Source: Metaphire vulgaris (taxonomy: Eukaryota > Annelida > Clitellata > Crassiclitellata > Megascolecidae). Taken from it: 64,000 nt of DNA. The DNA lies in contig CM030836.1 of assembly GCA_018105865.1 (NCBI GenBank), positions 7,638,692 through 7,702,691 on the forward strand. Reading direction: 5' to 3'. The translations under genes were made by a program, and so were the position numbers. Below the pieces are notes generated by a model. That model was given only the letters and a program-made list of their open reading frames with translations. It was not told the DNA's origin and did no database searches. Positions 55,701 to 64,000 of the stretch are shown one piece after another. How positions within the stretch are numbered: position 1 is the stretch's first letter; every line of letters begins with the position of its first letter.

Positions 55701-58700
55701 TTCACAACAAACTAAATTCACTCTATTTTAAACCTTCAGTAAAAATATTAGATATAACGGTCAGACTTGACCACTGTTTTGTTTGAATTTACAAAGATTT
55801 AATTGATAAAAATTCCAACCTCGTCATCACTTTAGTCAAGTTCTTAACCCAGTGTTTCTCAAACTTTTTCGTCTTGCGGCACACTAGAAATACGCGAAAA
55901 CATCGGCGGCGCACTAGAAAAGACGTCGCAATTTTTTGCTGATGAAAGGCATCAAAGCCTTTGCTCAGTGTTTAATCTAGGCCGTTTCTGGGGGAATTGC
56001 CCTTTTCCCCAGAAATTTCAAATTCCCCGAAAATTTTGGAATACTACATGGACTAACAGCGGCCCCTAGCAGAAATGCCCCCGGCATTGTCAGTTTCCCC
56101 ACCCCCTGGCTTTTTCAGTCCCCCCCGGAGTCCAGGAGTCTAGATTAAACACTGCCTTCGCTTGTGAAAGCCAGCGAACATCAGTATGGTATAATAGGCA
56201 TGTATATTCGGAATCCATTGCTTCTCAGAGCTGTGAAAGAAGTCAAGATTTAAGTGGTCAGGATTTTATGAAGTTCACAACTTGAATAGCTTGGTTCAAA
56301 ACAGACTGCAAGTCCTCTCTGCCGGTACACAGCCCTCTGCAGATATGACCCCCTTAAGTGCCAGAAACCAGACACCGGGCAGGGTTTGTATCTTAACACG
56401 TTGACTGCGGCCTAGAAATAACTGAGACGCGGATACTATTGACGAGAGTCTGGTCCCGTGGCTTTCCAGTTCCTATACAAAATGCCATCATGCGTGAAGT
56501 GAGTGACAGCCGGATTATTCCCAAGGCCCGATCACGTTAGACGCCTACAGAGGAAACTATCTTGAAACAGATGCAAATGTTTAGAGGCTAGAGCCACCTG
56601 TTACTAGAATGACTTTCTTTTCCTCAGGTATGCACCAATTCATACGAAAAAGTGCAGGTGGTCTGTAATGTGCTCCATAACCGCGCTCGTGAGACCTTGT
56701 CAGGGACTAGTAGTTATCTCAACAATGGCGATTGGATAAAACAATCAATGTCACGGGTCAAGAATGCAAAGCAATAAAAATGGCAATTATTGTGGCAAAG
56801 TGGGCGCTTAGCCGATATAAATTCCAGGACCTTAGTAAGGACCTCAATTATCTGGTCCAAAAACGCTGACGGCATTACGTCTAGGTGATACCATTTGGGG
56901 TATTTATATTGAAGCTGAGGCGTGGGGTTTAGAAGGTGGGTCAAGAAGGCCAATCGACGTTCTTCAGTAGAATGTCATCATTGGTCATTTAGTCCACCTG
57001 CAACAATAGACGATGCGCCAATCTCAAGTGAAACCAAGACTTCTATTGTAATTAGTATGGAGCGAATTGAGCTTCACTTGAGGCGGCGGAGCATGAGTAT
57101 ATTGTGGTTTTTTGAACAGGTGTTTATAGGACAAATATTCATACATTTCTATAAAATTTGCTTGTCTTGATCGGGTCACTCATTCTAGTAGCTAGAGGAA
57201 GCAGAAAAATGAATCAAGATCCGTGAAGATATTTGGCTGAACTAAGACATTTAAAACACGCCAGTTGACGCCCCCTACATTTTAAATTCTTAACTGCGAA
57301 ACAACCCTCCCCACACCAGCATTGTCTCAACAAATTTCCACGTCCTCCCAGGTCCCAGGGGCACAAGACTCTAGATTCAATCAGACTCGTCGGTGACGCT
57401 TACGACCCTCACTGGCTATGCTAGATAGAGTGTTGAAGCACAGTCATTGATCTGAGACATTTAAAACACTGACATTTTAAATTTAATAAAATTTCCAACA
57501 AAATCCACGGCACACCTGATAATCTCAGTTTGAGAAACACTGTCTTAACCCCTTAACTGGGGATCCCGGATATATCCATCCATTTTACATTGAGTTACAG
57601 TTAAACACACAGTTAAGGGGTTAATAAAACAAAAGTATAAAAACTATAAAATTACGTAGTCATGAAAGAAGAAATGCTACTGAACTGCACTTAATTTCTA
57701 CCTCATCTACTCAGTGATTCATACAAGACATAAACAAAGCAGAAATTCCATGCACCATGTGCAACGCTATTGTCATATCAAAGGAACATTTTGAATAACA
57801 GGTTTCTGATAACTAACTGACCATCTAGATCATTCTTTAGAAATCGACTGATGGGAAATATTGTGTTATCACTCAGCTGAGTCAACAGAACTTGTTGAAC
57901 AGAACTCAACTGAAAGACAACAGCAACACAGACAATAAGAGTTCATGATCATGGCTCAGTACTTAACCAGTTTAATAAGCATTTCAACCAAACTACAGCA
58001 CAGTAAAACTAAATAAATTTAAATGTGGAAATTGAAAGAACACAAAAGCTTTGGAATCAGATTTGAAACTTACTGGGGGTATGTCAACATTACATTCCAT
58101 TTCTGTGGTACTTAGCATATTTATTTTAACATTAAGGTCATAAATATAATATTTTCAAATGGATGGAAAGCAATGGACCATGAAAGTATGCAGGACTTTC
58201 CAAATGCCACAGCCCACATTGTTAGAAGTCAGGAGATGAAAAGCTTTGTTGCAAAGTTTTCATAGCAAAACTAATTTTGTCTCTAACACAGAACATAAAT
58301 GCCTGTAATTTATATATTTCTGTATAATTGTGTTACAATTCCCATTATATCTACTGCTCAATAATACCAGATTTCAAAGTCTAATTTCAGCCAGTGAAAT
58401 GTCAACTACTGGTAAGTTCGTCCATCTAGTATATACCAAAATAACAATGTATGTCACCAATCTGAAACTCAATATGTCTCCATAGAAAATCTAAATTTCC
58501 ATTTGCCTAGTTGCTTGAGAACATCTGAAAAACGTGACCAGGTGCATTATTACAAGTGCGCTGAAACGTTCTTACATTACACTATGGTAACTACTAAACT
58601 ACTGGGATAACGACTGCAGCCAAGAGATAAAACAAAGAATATCAAAAGCAACAGGAGCAATGACAGGCTTTAAACAATATGGAAAAACAAGGTCGTGAAA

Positions 58701-61700
58701 GTTGAGACCAAACTGGAGATATTAAGAATGTGCATCTTCAGTGTTCTACTCTACACATCAGAAACTTAGACCATAAAAAAGAGGGACAAAGACTGACTAC
58801 TAGCCTTTGAAATGAAATGCTATAGGAGAATTCTGATCATCAGATGACAGCAGAAAATAAAGAACACAACGATACAAGAAAGAATCAAGAACAAAACAAA
58901 CATCATGCAATCACTGATACAGAGAAAAATGAACTTCTTCAGCCACATATGCAGGATGGAAGACAACTGACTGGAGAAGAAGATCACGCTAGGAACAGAG
59001 GATGGAGAGAATCAAAGAGGCAGACCGAAAGAGAGTGGTTGGATGATATCATGGATTGGGGGAACGAGGAGCTGCACACACTGAACAGAGCGATGCAGGA
59101 CCGAGAAAGATGAGACAAACTGTGAACCAGGCTGTCAACACCTATGGGTACATCACCCATGGAGCTGGATGATGATAATGATGATGATGATGATGATGAA
59201 CTACTAAACTACTAATACTTAGTAACAAAGCAAGTCATGTGTGGAGGCAGTCAGATGGCACAAATTTGCTTTGTCTTTTTCATTTTTAGATTTTTAAATC
59301 TACTTAACGGCTTTCTATAGAAAGGAATTTGGAATAGCCTTAAAAGTCAATGACAAAAACATTCGAATAACAAAATTTAGACAACAAAGGGCCTTTCATC
59401 TGCTATCAAGCAAATGTTCTTTCTTTTGTCATCAACTTGCACATGCATAATTCAGGTTCTGCTGGTAGATTCATCACAAAGAAATGCAGCACTTACTTAT
59501 TTAATAAGATGCATCTAAACCTTATAAAAGTCTCTCAATGTTCACAGTGTAGTCACACAGTACAATTAGATCACAGACAGGCAGCCAGCTCATGCATATA
59601 TGAGCTGATATATAAGAATTTCATATTCAATATTATATCAATGTGGAATATCACTGCTTCAGTACAAAGTCTAATAAATTCAACATGCTAGCATTATCAG
59701 CAGAACAATCAGACAAGCAGCTGAGCATAAATTGCAAAACATATGCTGGCCAGCAAGTATGTGTTCATAAATATCTCCAGTTGAAATTCTGCTGCTTTTG
59801 TTCTATTGCAGCCAGCTCTAAAAACTGTGTAAACTTGTGCTATTTTAAGTCTTGATCATCAAACGGTCATCCTAACCTAATCTAAGGTTCATTTGTGCTT
59901 CATGACCTAAATTGATATATATTTATTTATTTACTTATAATAGCAATCTAACCAGTGGTGGCTCCACAGAGGGGCCAGGGGGGCCAGGGGGCTCGTGCCC
60001 CCCTATTGAGTGCCTGGTCCCCCAGTGGCCTCCCCAGTTGGGACCCTATACTTAATGCTACATACATTAAAACAACAAATGGTTGGCCCCCCATGATTAG
60101 AAATTGCCACCCCAACGACCCCCCCACTTGCCAAATCCTAGAGCCGCCACTGAATCTAACTACAATACTGAAACAGAAGGAATGTTGTCCCAAATCTGCT
60201 TACCTCATCCAAGAAAATAGAAAACTGAGAAAGGGTTGACGAAAGAATGCTTTCATCACTTTCAAGAGGAAACCGCTTCAACAGAAAAATCACAATCATT
60301 TAATTTAGAAATAAAACTGACAAAACAGTCTGACATTCAATTTAACCCTTTCAAGCGGCCTGCCAGATAGGCGTATATAGCCCAATCGCTTGGAAAACAA
60401 GGGTTCAAAAAGTTAATTCCAAAAAAACAACCATATTACAGCAATCAAAATCCTCCTGATCAGATCAATCGAGCTACTTAGAACAACTTCAAGCATAAAA
60501 ACATGATGATATCTCTGCTGTACGTATGTTCAATCAATCAATCTGTTTATTAGTATCAAAGTCAGAACGTCAATATCACAATTCAATATAGGTAAAAAGT
60601 TGTAAAGACAAATGCTAAAATATGTAATATTTCAATATTTGATAAGTTAGATATTTGATATATTAAAATTGACGTTAAAGGATTAGGATACTAAAGGGAG
60701 AAGCAGGAGAAGAGAAACATTCTCTGTTCAAAGCCTGTTTTCCTATGAGCCAATATATGTTGATAAAGAATTTCACTTTGGTGCTATAAAAGTCAATGGC
60801 ACCTGGCCAGTGACCAAGTGATAATAAATCAGTTGGTATGAGTTGGAAGGTAAGTCATCCTACACCAATGGTGCAAAGCATAAGGGTGCCCATTACACAT
60901 GAAGCCTTCATGTGCTCAGCAGTGAAGATTGGATGAGGCTGCAAATCTGACCGAAATGATTTATACTAGAAGGTATCACAACTGATTTCTTACTTGTTGG
61001 TCATATGCTTTGAGGTGTGAAGACAGTGATTGTGTAGCGGCACATACTTCTTTCTGAAACATTGAACCAGACAATTCTTAATAAATCTATATGAAATCCA
61101 GTACAAATATTCCACCACTAAATCCAGTAGAGGAAAATAAAAATTTACACGTCCATAATTTACACAACATGATTACATAAAATTTACACCCATTGCAGTT
61201 TTCAATGCAAAACAATAAACAGGTTCACCAGTTGCCAGAAAGTTCAAAACGTCAATAAATAAAATACTGCTTTATCACCTGAGCAGTGACAACACGACTG
61301 AAGCACCGATAAAGTGACAGAACGTAGGATCTCAGCATCAATGCATCAGCCTCAAATAGTGTAAGCAGGTTTCTTGTCTGAAAAATTAAACACATATCAT
61401 AATATAATTATGCGCACCAAGACACTTAAAGACTGCTTCGAAAATACTGATTGTCTTTCAAGCTTCAGGTTTCACCTTAAAACACCTCTCATTTCTGCTA
61501 CAAGCCCTCCTTAGCTGAAACCAGGCACTTAAGGACTGAACCACACTGTTGCAACCCTGAACTACCATAGACACGACTTCCATTATTTCCACTCTGAAGT
61601 GATCACTGACTGATGCCAAATGCATTAATATAAGGGCGCTAAAGAAGTTGTATGATTGACAGGCGCCTTTATAAGAAAACTAACTTTCCAAATCACAAGA

Positions 61701-62253
61701 TATTTCACGGAATCAGCGGAATGAAGTCGAGTGATCCGCACTATTTCTGCCACTGTCAGCCACTGATTTTAACATTCGCCACAGCTCAATCGGTAAGGTA
61801 AAGTAAAGTAAAATCTCGTGGATTTCTATAGCGCCTTGGAAAGCAGCACAACAGTAGCTGCTTATTCTTAGGCGCTCAGCCTCTCTTAAAATAGCTATGG
61901 GGAAGGTATGTGATCAGCCAGGCAATAGTCAACATCCAAAGGGTAGTGTCATCTAGCCTTAAGACAAGCCGTAATCCCCTGGGTTCGATTCTGAGCATAC
62001 ACATAACAGTCACTGAGTGGTCATTAATATGGTACACGCTGATGTCTGGCGCATCATGCCAAAGCGCTATATAAATCGAAGACTTAATTTTTACAGCCTC
62101 AGCTGCTGGTTCGACGCATTCGACTAAGAGTAAAGCCGCTATCGACTATCGACCGAAAGCGCGGATCGATCCGACGGATAGACGAAGACGACCGGCTACC
62201 TGGGGACCGTCTTCGAAGGCGTCCTCCAAATGCAATCGTTCCATTCCTGGCAT
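40901..62253 (-). CDS. APPL1: APPL endosomal adaptor (BAR-PH-PTB), 22 exons, 713 aa
   Basis: Rab5 effector on early endosomes that links receptors and Akt signalling. Exons: 62200-62253, 61279-61377, 60994-61053, 60204-60275, 57822-57909, 55646-55687, 55397-55509, 54111-54289, 53051-53215, 51119-51203, 50027-50133, 48936-48978, 48388-48483, 46337-46434, 46040-46198, 45412-45515, 45211-45319, 44701-44787, 44233-44329, 42858-42908, 41879-41917, 40901-41095. Phases join throughout and the length is close to human APPL1 (709). Start MPGMERLHLEDAF; BAR about 20-270 (YYTALNSLQYKRKSSLLEPL); PH from about 281 (KAGYLFLR, SSRWDRCYFFIQGGNL); linker with PIQFDIIAPCED and an NPF (RINPF); PTB about 500-640 (VRFLGSQQV, METVRQIMAARAIYNVF, RLFGFI). 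The C-terminal tail (650-713) is divergent. The exon 10 donor is ambiguous: GAG|gtggca fits homology, CAT|gtaaaa would add eight residues. It could equally be called APPL1/2, since invertebrates may have one gene. Confidence 0.95.
42226..42542. mobile_element. hAT-like element with AATCGCGATTAA ends, between two (TA)n runs
   Basis: The left part contains TTAATCGCGATCAATTGTGC and TTAATCGGGATTAATTGC. The right part contains CCGCGATTAACAGTTG and GCATTAATCGCG in inverse arrangement, as in hAT termini of the TTAATCG type. (TA)n-rich tracts sit directly on both sides (42192-42228 and 42556-42592), suggesting insertion into a TA microsatellite. It lies in APPL intron 20. There is no frame. Confidence 0.5.
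43269..43637. mobile_element. C-rich hAT-like element related to the 5590/55976 family
   Basis: The left end is CAGCAGTTTATTCTAGGCC and the right end, minus strand, AGTGTTTATTCTAGCC. CCAAA is shared by the flanks but a full 8-bp duplication is not clear. The interior has blocks of C plus three copies of the TTTTTTGCT(T/A)GTCA module (about 43434, 43490, 43545). It lies in APPL intron 19. Confidence 0.55.
44370..44500 (-). mobile_element. Probable LINE 3' tail
   Basis: On the minus strand this reads GAAATAAAGTGATTTTGATT followed by an imperfect GATTT repeat, a form common at the 3' ends of CR1-like LINEs. There is no coding remnant. It lies in APPL intron 18, 40 bp from exon 19. Confidence 0.35.
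46750..46783. repeat. (TA)n microsatellite in APPL intron 13
   Basis: About 17 TA units; a shorter TA run is at 47021-47037. Confidence 0.9.
47890..48378 (+). mobile_element. LINE polymerase C-terminal fragment in APPL intron 13
   Basis: The forward frame from about 47935 reads SYCLPIVLYGMEATFPNKS, then LDRLIRVVVCKIFKTCE, then MHAIVEKRQASFVNRYKKK to a stop at 48226-48228. This is the post-RT 'LLYG' tail of LINEs. An ATT-rich stretch and AATAAAGATGATTATAAAT near 48368-48385 form the 3' end, immediately against APPL exon 13 and antisense to the host gene. Confidence 0.65.
48523..48646. repeat. (CAC)n microsatellite, about 41 units, beside APPL exon 13
   Basis: A pure CAC/ACC array. In the APPL transcript it is (GGU)n and ends 36 nt before the 3' splice site of exon 13 (acceptor at 48484-48486). 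All long poly-His/Thr/Pro/Gly/Val frames here are artefacts. Confidence 0.97.
49308..49592 (+). mobile_element. LINE polymerase tail relic in APPL intron 11
   Basis: The forward translation contains RGKRSKGRLKR, WADGLREDLNMAGLNL and LEEIAKDRER, matching the KGRPKxRWxDDL...W...A.DR-W tail of LINE polymerases. Internal stops show it is dead. Confidence 0.55.
52205..52615 (+). mobile_element. L2/CR1-like LINE 3' end in APPL intron 9, ATTAG tail
   Basis: The forward frame gives RTVLGSRAFSVVAPKHWNSL, then PQQVHIANSLQTFRKRLKTHF and a stop at about 52457. This is the conserved L2/CR1 polymerase C-terminus. The 3' tail has GGCGCTATAGAAGTTTTAGA and closes in an ATTAG repeat (about 52594-52612). Confidence 0.7.
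53523..53798 (+). mobile_element. LINE polymerase tail relic in APPL intron 8
   Basis: The forward translation contains ERRYTGRPKRRWLDDLEEWT and then AAVRKIQDRHFWRKEIHA, the tail block GRPxRRWxDDL...DRxxW, preceded by a mutated MLQYFEHV. Confidence 0.65.
55850..57542. mobile_element. Large hAT element with perfect 8-bp TSD, APPL intron 5
   Basis: It begins CAGTGTTTCTCAAACTTTT and ends AGTTTGAGAAACACTG. TCTTAACC flanks it exactly at 55842-55849 and 57543-57550. At 1693 bp, including the nested 179-bp MITE at 55976-56154, it is longer than a MITE, but no hAT transposase motif is recognisable. A 79-codon minus-strand frame (56714-56953) starting MAFLTHLLNPTPQLQYKYPK and an 82-codon forward frame (56922-57170) are of unknown nature. 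Confidence 0.85.
55976..56154. mobile_element. hAT MITE (C-rich family), copy 2, nested
   Basis: Same family as 5590-5783: CAGTGTTTAATCTAGG to CTAGATTAAACACTG. The flanks CCTTTGCT (55968-55975) and CCTTCGCT (56155-56162) match at 7 of 8. It lies wholly inside the larger hAT element. Confidence 0.88.
57549..57620. mobile_element. 72-bp piggyBac-like MITE with TTAA ends
   Basis: The ends CCCCTTAACTG and CAGTTAAGGGG are perfect 11-bp inverted repeats, with TTAA directly outside (57545-57548 and 57621-57624). This is the footprint of piggyBac-type insertion. Its left edge overlaps the right TSD of the 55850-57542 hAT element. Confidence 0.65.
58606..59200 (+). mobile_element. LINE 3' relic with (GAT)n tail in APPL intron 4
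   Basis: Broken forward frames contain RISKATGAMTGFKQ, then LRMCIFSVLLYTSET, then DGENQRGRPKESGW, then a terminal NTYGYITHGAG-like block. It ends in GATGATGATAATGATGATG (59167-59199). This is the polymerase tail plus microsatellite terminus of a LINE, with many stops. Confidence 0.65.
59953..60152. mobile_element. hAT MITE, perfect 8-bp TSD, APPL intron 4
   Basis: The inverted ends are CAGTGGTGGCTCCACAGAGG and (minus strand) CAGTGGCGGCTCTAGGATTT. AATCTAAC is exactly repeated at 59945-59952 and 60153-60160. 200 bp; it lies 51 bp from the donor of exon 4. Confidence 0.9.
61797..62092 (+). repeat. SINE/LINE-tail repeat copy 1, APPL intron 1
   Basis: It begins with GTAAA repeats followed by ATCTCGTGGATTTCTATAGC, and ends with GCCAAAGCGCTATATAAATC. 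It contains GGTTCGATTCT at 61982-61992, a good match to a tRNA-type B box, so a tRNA-derived SINE component is possible. The first 150 bp recur almost unchanged at 62533-62696. Confidence 0.6.
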
Positions 62254-62340
62254 CGTCCAAAGCAGAGAATCAATAATGAAAATCACACATCAACACATCA
62301 ACACACACACATACACACTACCCTTCCAACAGTGCTGTCA
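62100..62340 (-). promoter_or_regulatory. APPL 5' region around exon 1
   Basis: The sequence from 62100 to 62220, covering the exon 1 donor and the start of intron 1, is clearly CpG-rich (CGATCCGACGG, GACGAAGACGACCGG) against an AT-rich background. This marks the likely promoter-proximal region. The transcription start should lie just above 62253. No TATA box is obvious. Confidence 0.35.
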
Positions 62341-62532
62341 CTTGGCAATCGAAAAACATCTGAAATCCAATATAACTTTAGCACACAAGATACCTCTGAA
62401 AATAATCGAGGCTGGTATTTTTCTTCTATCAAGAGAAAATGATTTTTAGACAGCTGCGGCTATTTTTATTTGCCACGATCAAAAGAATATACTCATGGCA
62501 TTTTACAATGGTTTTCAAACTGAAACTCCTAA

Positions 62533-62696
62533 GCTAAAGTAAAGTAAAGTAAAGTAAAATCTCGTGGATTTCTATAGCGCCTTGGAAAGCAGCACAACAG
62601 TAGCTGCTTATTCTTAGGCGCTCAGCCTCTCTTAAAATAGCTATGGGGAAGGTGTTATCAGCCAGGCAATAGTCAACATCCAAAGGGCAGTGATGC
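62533..62696 (+). repeat. Repeat copy 2 upstream of APPL exon 1
   Basis: A direct copy of the first part of 61797-62092, with GTAAA repeats, ATCTCGTGGATTTCTATAGC and AGCCAGGCAATAGTCAACAT at matching positions and only a few differences. It is truncated before the B-box-like region. Confidence 0.8.
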
Positions 62697-64000
62697 TATG
62701 TTGTTACAGCTATGGAGGATATGATTTTAGAAAAAGGAAGCTACCTATAAAGTAGGCCTACAATTAAAATCACGTTATTATTACAGCCACGGTCCAGAGA
62801 AATTAAAGCATAGTAAAGAACATGAATGAAAAGCACTAAACACAAGCATTGAGTAGTATTTTGCAGATGAGTAAATTATTCATATAAGAAAAGGTTTCTA
62901 ATGATTTCATGATGTGCATTTCTCTTCAATTTCTTGAGAGGCTTAAAAAGGCCTTTAAGTAGGCCTATCAAATGGATATGTCATTAACAATTCTCTTTAA
63001 AATTCTCTAATACAGAATGCTCCAGCATGTACTAGCCAAGCTGTACAGCACATGCAATTCTGATTGGACATTTTCATTGAGTTCAGGGGATGTCCATTAA
63101 TTGTCAACAATTTTTGGGCAATTTTTGACCCCTCCTTTTGTCAACAACTGTTAACTTTCAGTGACCCCCCTATTATTATGTCAAACTTTTGACACCCTAA
63201 GACCAGTGACAGGTCCCCCTAAAAAGTTTCAAAGGTTATTATTTTTGCAGCGATGAGACCTCTTCCCCTTTCCTTTGTTCATCAAGCGTCATAATGTGGT
63301 GATGATGACCTTTTATTTGCTTGTCAGGCTTTTTTCCATTGTAATAAATAGTATTCCATAAAATTTCCATTTTTTTATATTTGTAAAAAATGAAATTGTT
63401 GACATCAACTTCTCTTGACCCCACTCCCCCTGTCAACAACTGTCAAACTTTTTCAAACCCCCTCTCCCCTATTTTGTTGACATAATTAATGGACAGCCCT
63501 CATCTGAATAGAATATAGACAATTCCAGCATCATAAAAAATAAAAACAACTACATCACTGCATCCAACATTGCTATTTTATTTCATTTCAAATGTGTATA
63601 TTAGTCAAATAAGCAAATCAGTCAAAAAGACTTTAAGGAAATTGGTAGAGAAGTATAGATATCTTTTCAACTGATGTTGACTTGAGTTTACAATCTGTAA
63701 CTTGAGTTGAACTGCTATCAAATAAATACTCAGTTTTATCAAGATCAACAACATATCCATGCATAGTAACAATCTATAATAAAAAAATTCACACCATTGA
63801 CAAACAATAAAAACAGTATAAAATTTTAAATATAAAGTCTGAGTATTAATTCAGTCAATAATTAAAATTTCAGAGTAACACGATCAAGTCAATTCAAATG
63901 AATGATTCGGAACGAACAGGGTTCTGAGATTCTGAGTAGGCACTAGGCATGCATCCATTCATAACGTCATTCTTATAAACCTGTAATGCAAAACATAATT
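62697..64000. other. Region upstream of APPL
   Basis: Apart from the MITE at 63086-63499 I see no gene, RNA or repeat. The last 500 bases are AT-rich and featureless. Confidence 0.4.
63086..63499. mobile_element. PIF/Harbinger-like MITE, copy E
   Basis: Same family as 10161-10570. The left end is GGGGATGTCCATTAATTG and the right end ATTAATGGACAGCCC. TCA occurs on both sides (63083-63085, 63500-63502). The GATGACC...TTTGCTTGTCAGG core and both TGTCAACAACTGT(C/T)AA blocks are present. It lies about 830 bp upstream of the APPL start codon. Confidence 0.72.

Noticed and set aside
60344..60413. Possible second TTAA-flanked mini-element (CCCTTTCAAGCG ends)
   Set aside because: The inverted ends need internal gaps and the right TTAA is displaced by several bases.

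Overview
This 64 kb window is intron-rich animal DNA. It holds no bacterial operons, and its genes are split into many short exons with GT-AG borders. I assembled three complete genes and one gene fragment by joining exons whose reading phases agree and whose translations follow known families. The mix of families, the very high load of short DNA transposons, the long microsatellites and the frequent TAGGCCTA-type words suggest a marine invertebrate, possibly an echinoderm or another invertebrate deuterostome. That assignment is an inference and I cannot name a species.

Layout from left to right. At 1597-1897 (minus) lies the first coding exon of an SLC6 neurotransmitter/osmolyte symporter; the rest of that gene runs off the left edge, and a CpG-rich promoter-like region follows at about 1900-2540. 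From 2.5 to 10.9 kb is a transposon-packed intergenic stretch. At 10990-24089 (plus) is a complete 10-exon MAPK-activated protein kinase 2/3 gene (351 residues). From 24.1 to 29.3 kb is a convergent intergenic region with a duplicated segment, two LINE relics and a mariner relic. At 29306-35528 (minus) is the N-alpha-acetyltransferase 10 gene NAA10 (6 confident exons plus a likely last one), with a LINE in its first intron. At 40901-62253 (minus) is a complete 22-exon APPL gene (BAR-PH-PTB adaptor, 713 residues). A further stretch with repeats fills the right end.

The genes do not form a pathway cluster. MK2 is the nuclear/cytoplasmic effector of p38, NAA10 is the catalytic subunit of the ribosome-associated NatA acetyltransferase, APPL is an endosomal Rab5 adaptor, and SLC6 proteins are plasma-membrane Na+/Cl- symporters. 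SLC6 and MK2 are divergent, MK2 and NAA10 are convergent, and NAA10 and APPL are tandem.

The most distinctive content is the mobile-element layer. Many short elements can be delimited to the base because target-site duplications (TSDs) survive: ten hAT-type elements with perfect or near-perfect 8-bp TSDs, a five-copy family with 3-bp TSDs (PIF/Harbinger-like), a pogo/Tigger-like element with TA ends, a 72-bp element with TTAA ends, two mariner relics, and many LINE 3' ends that finish in microsatellites. Several are nested, so their order of insertion can be read. I found no CRISPR array, prokaryotic defence system or clearly new gene system. The best leads are a sequence module shared by elements of different superfamilies, a three-layer nest in an APPL intron, and direct repeats flanking APPL exon 1.
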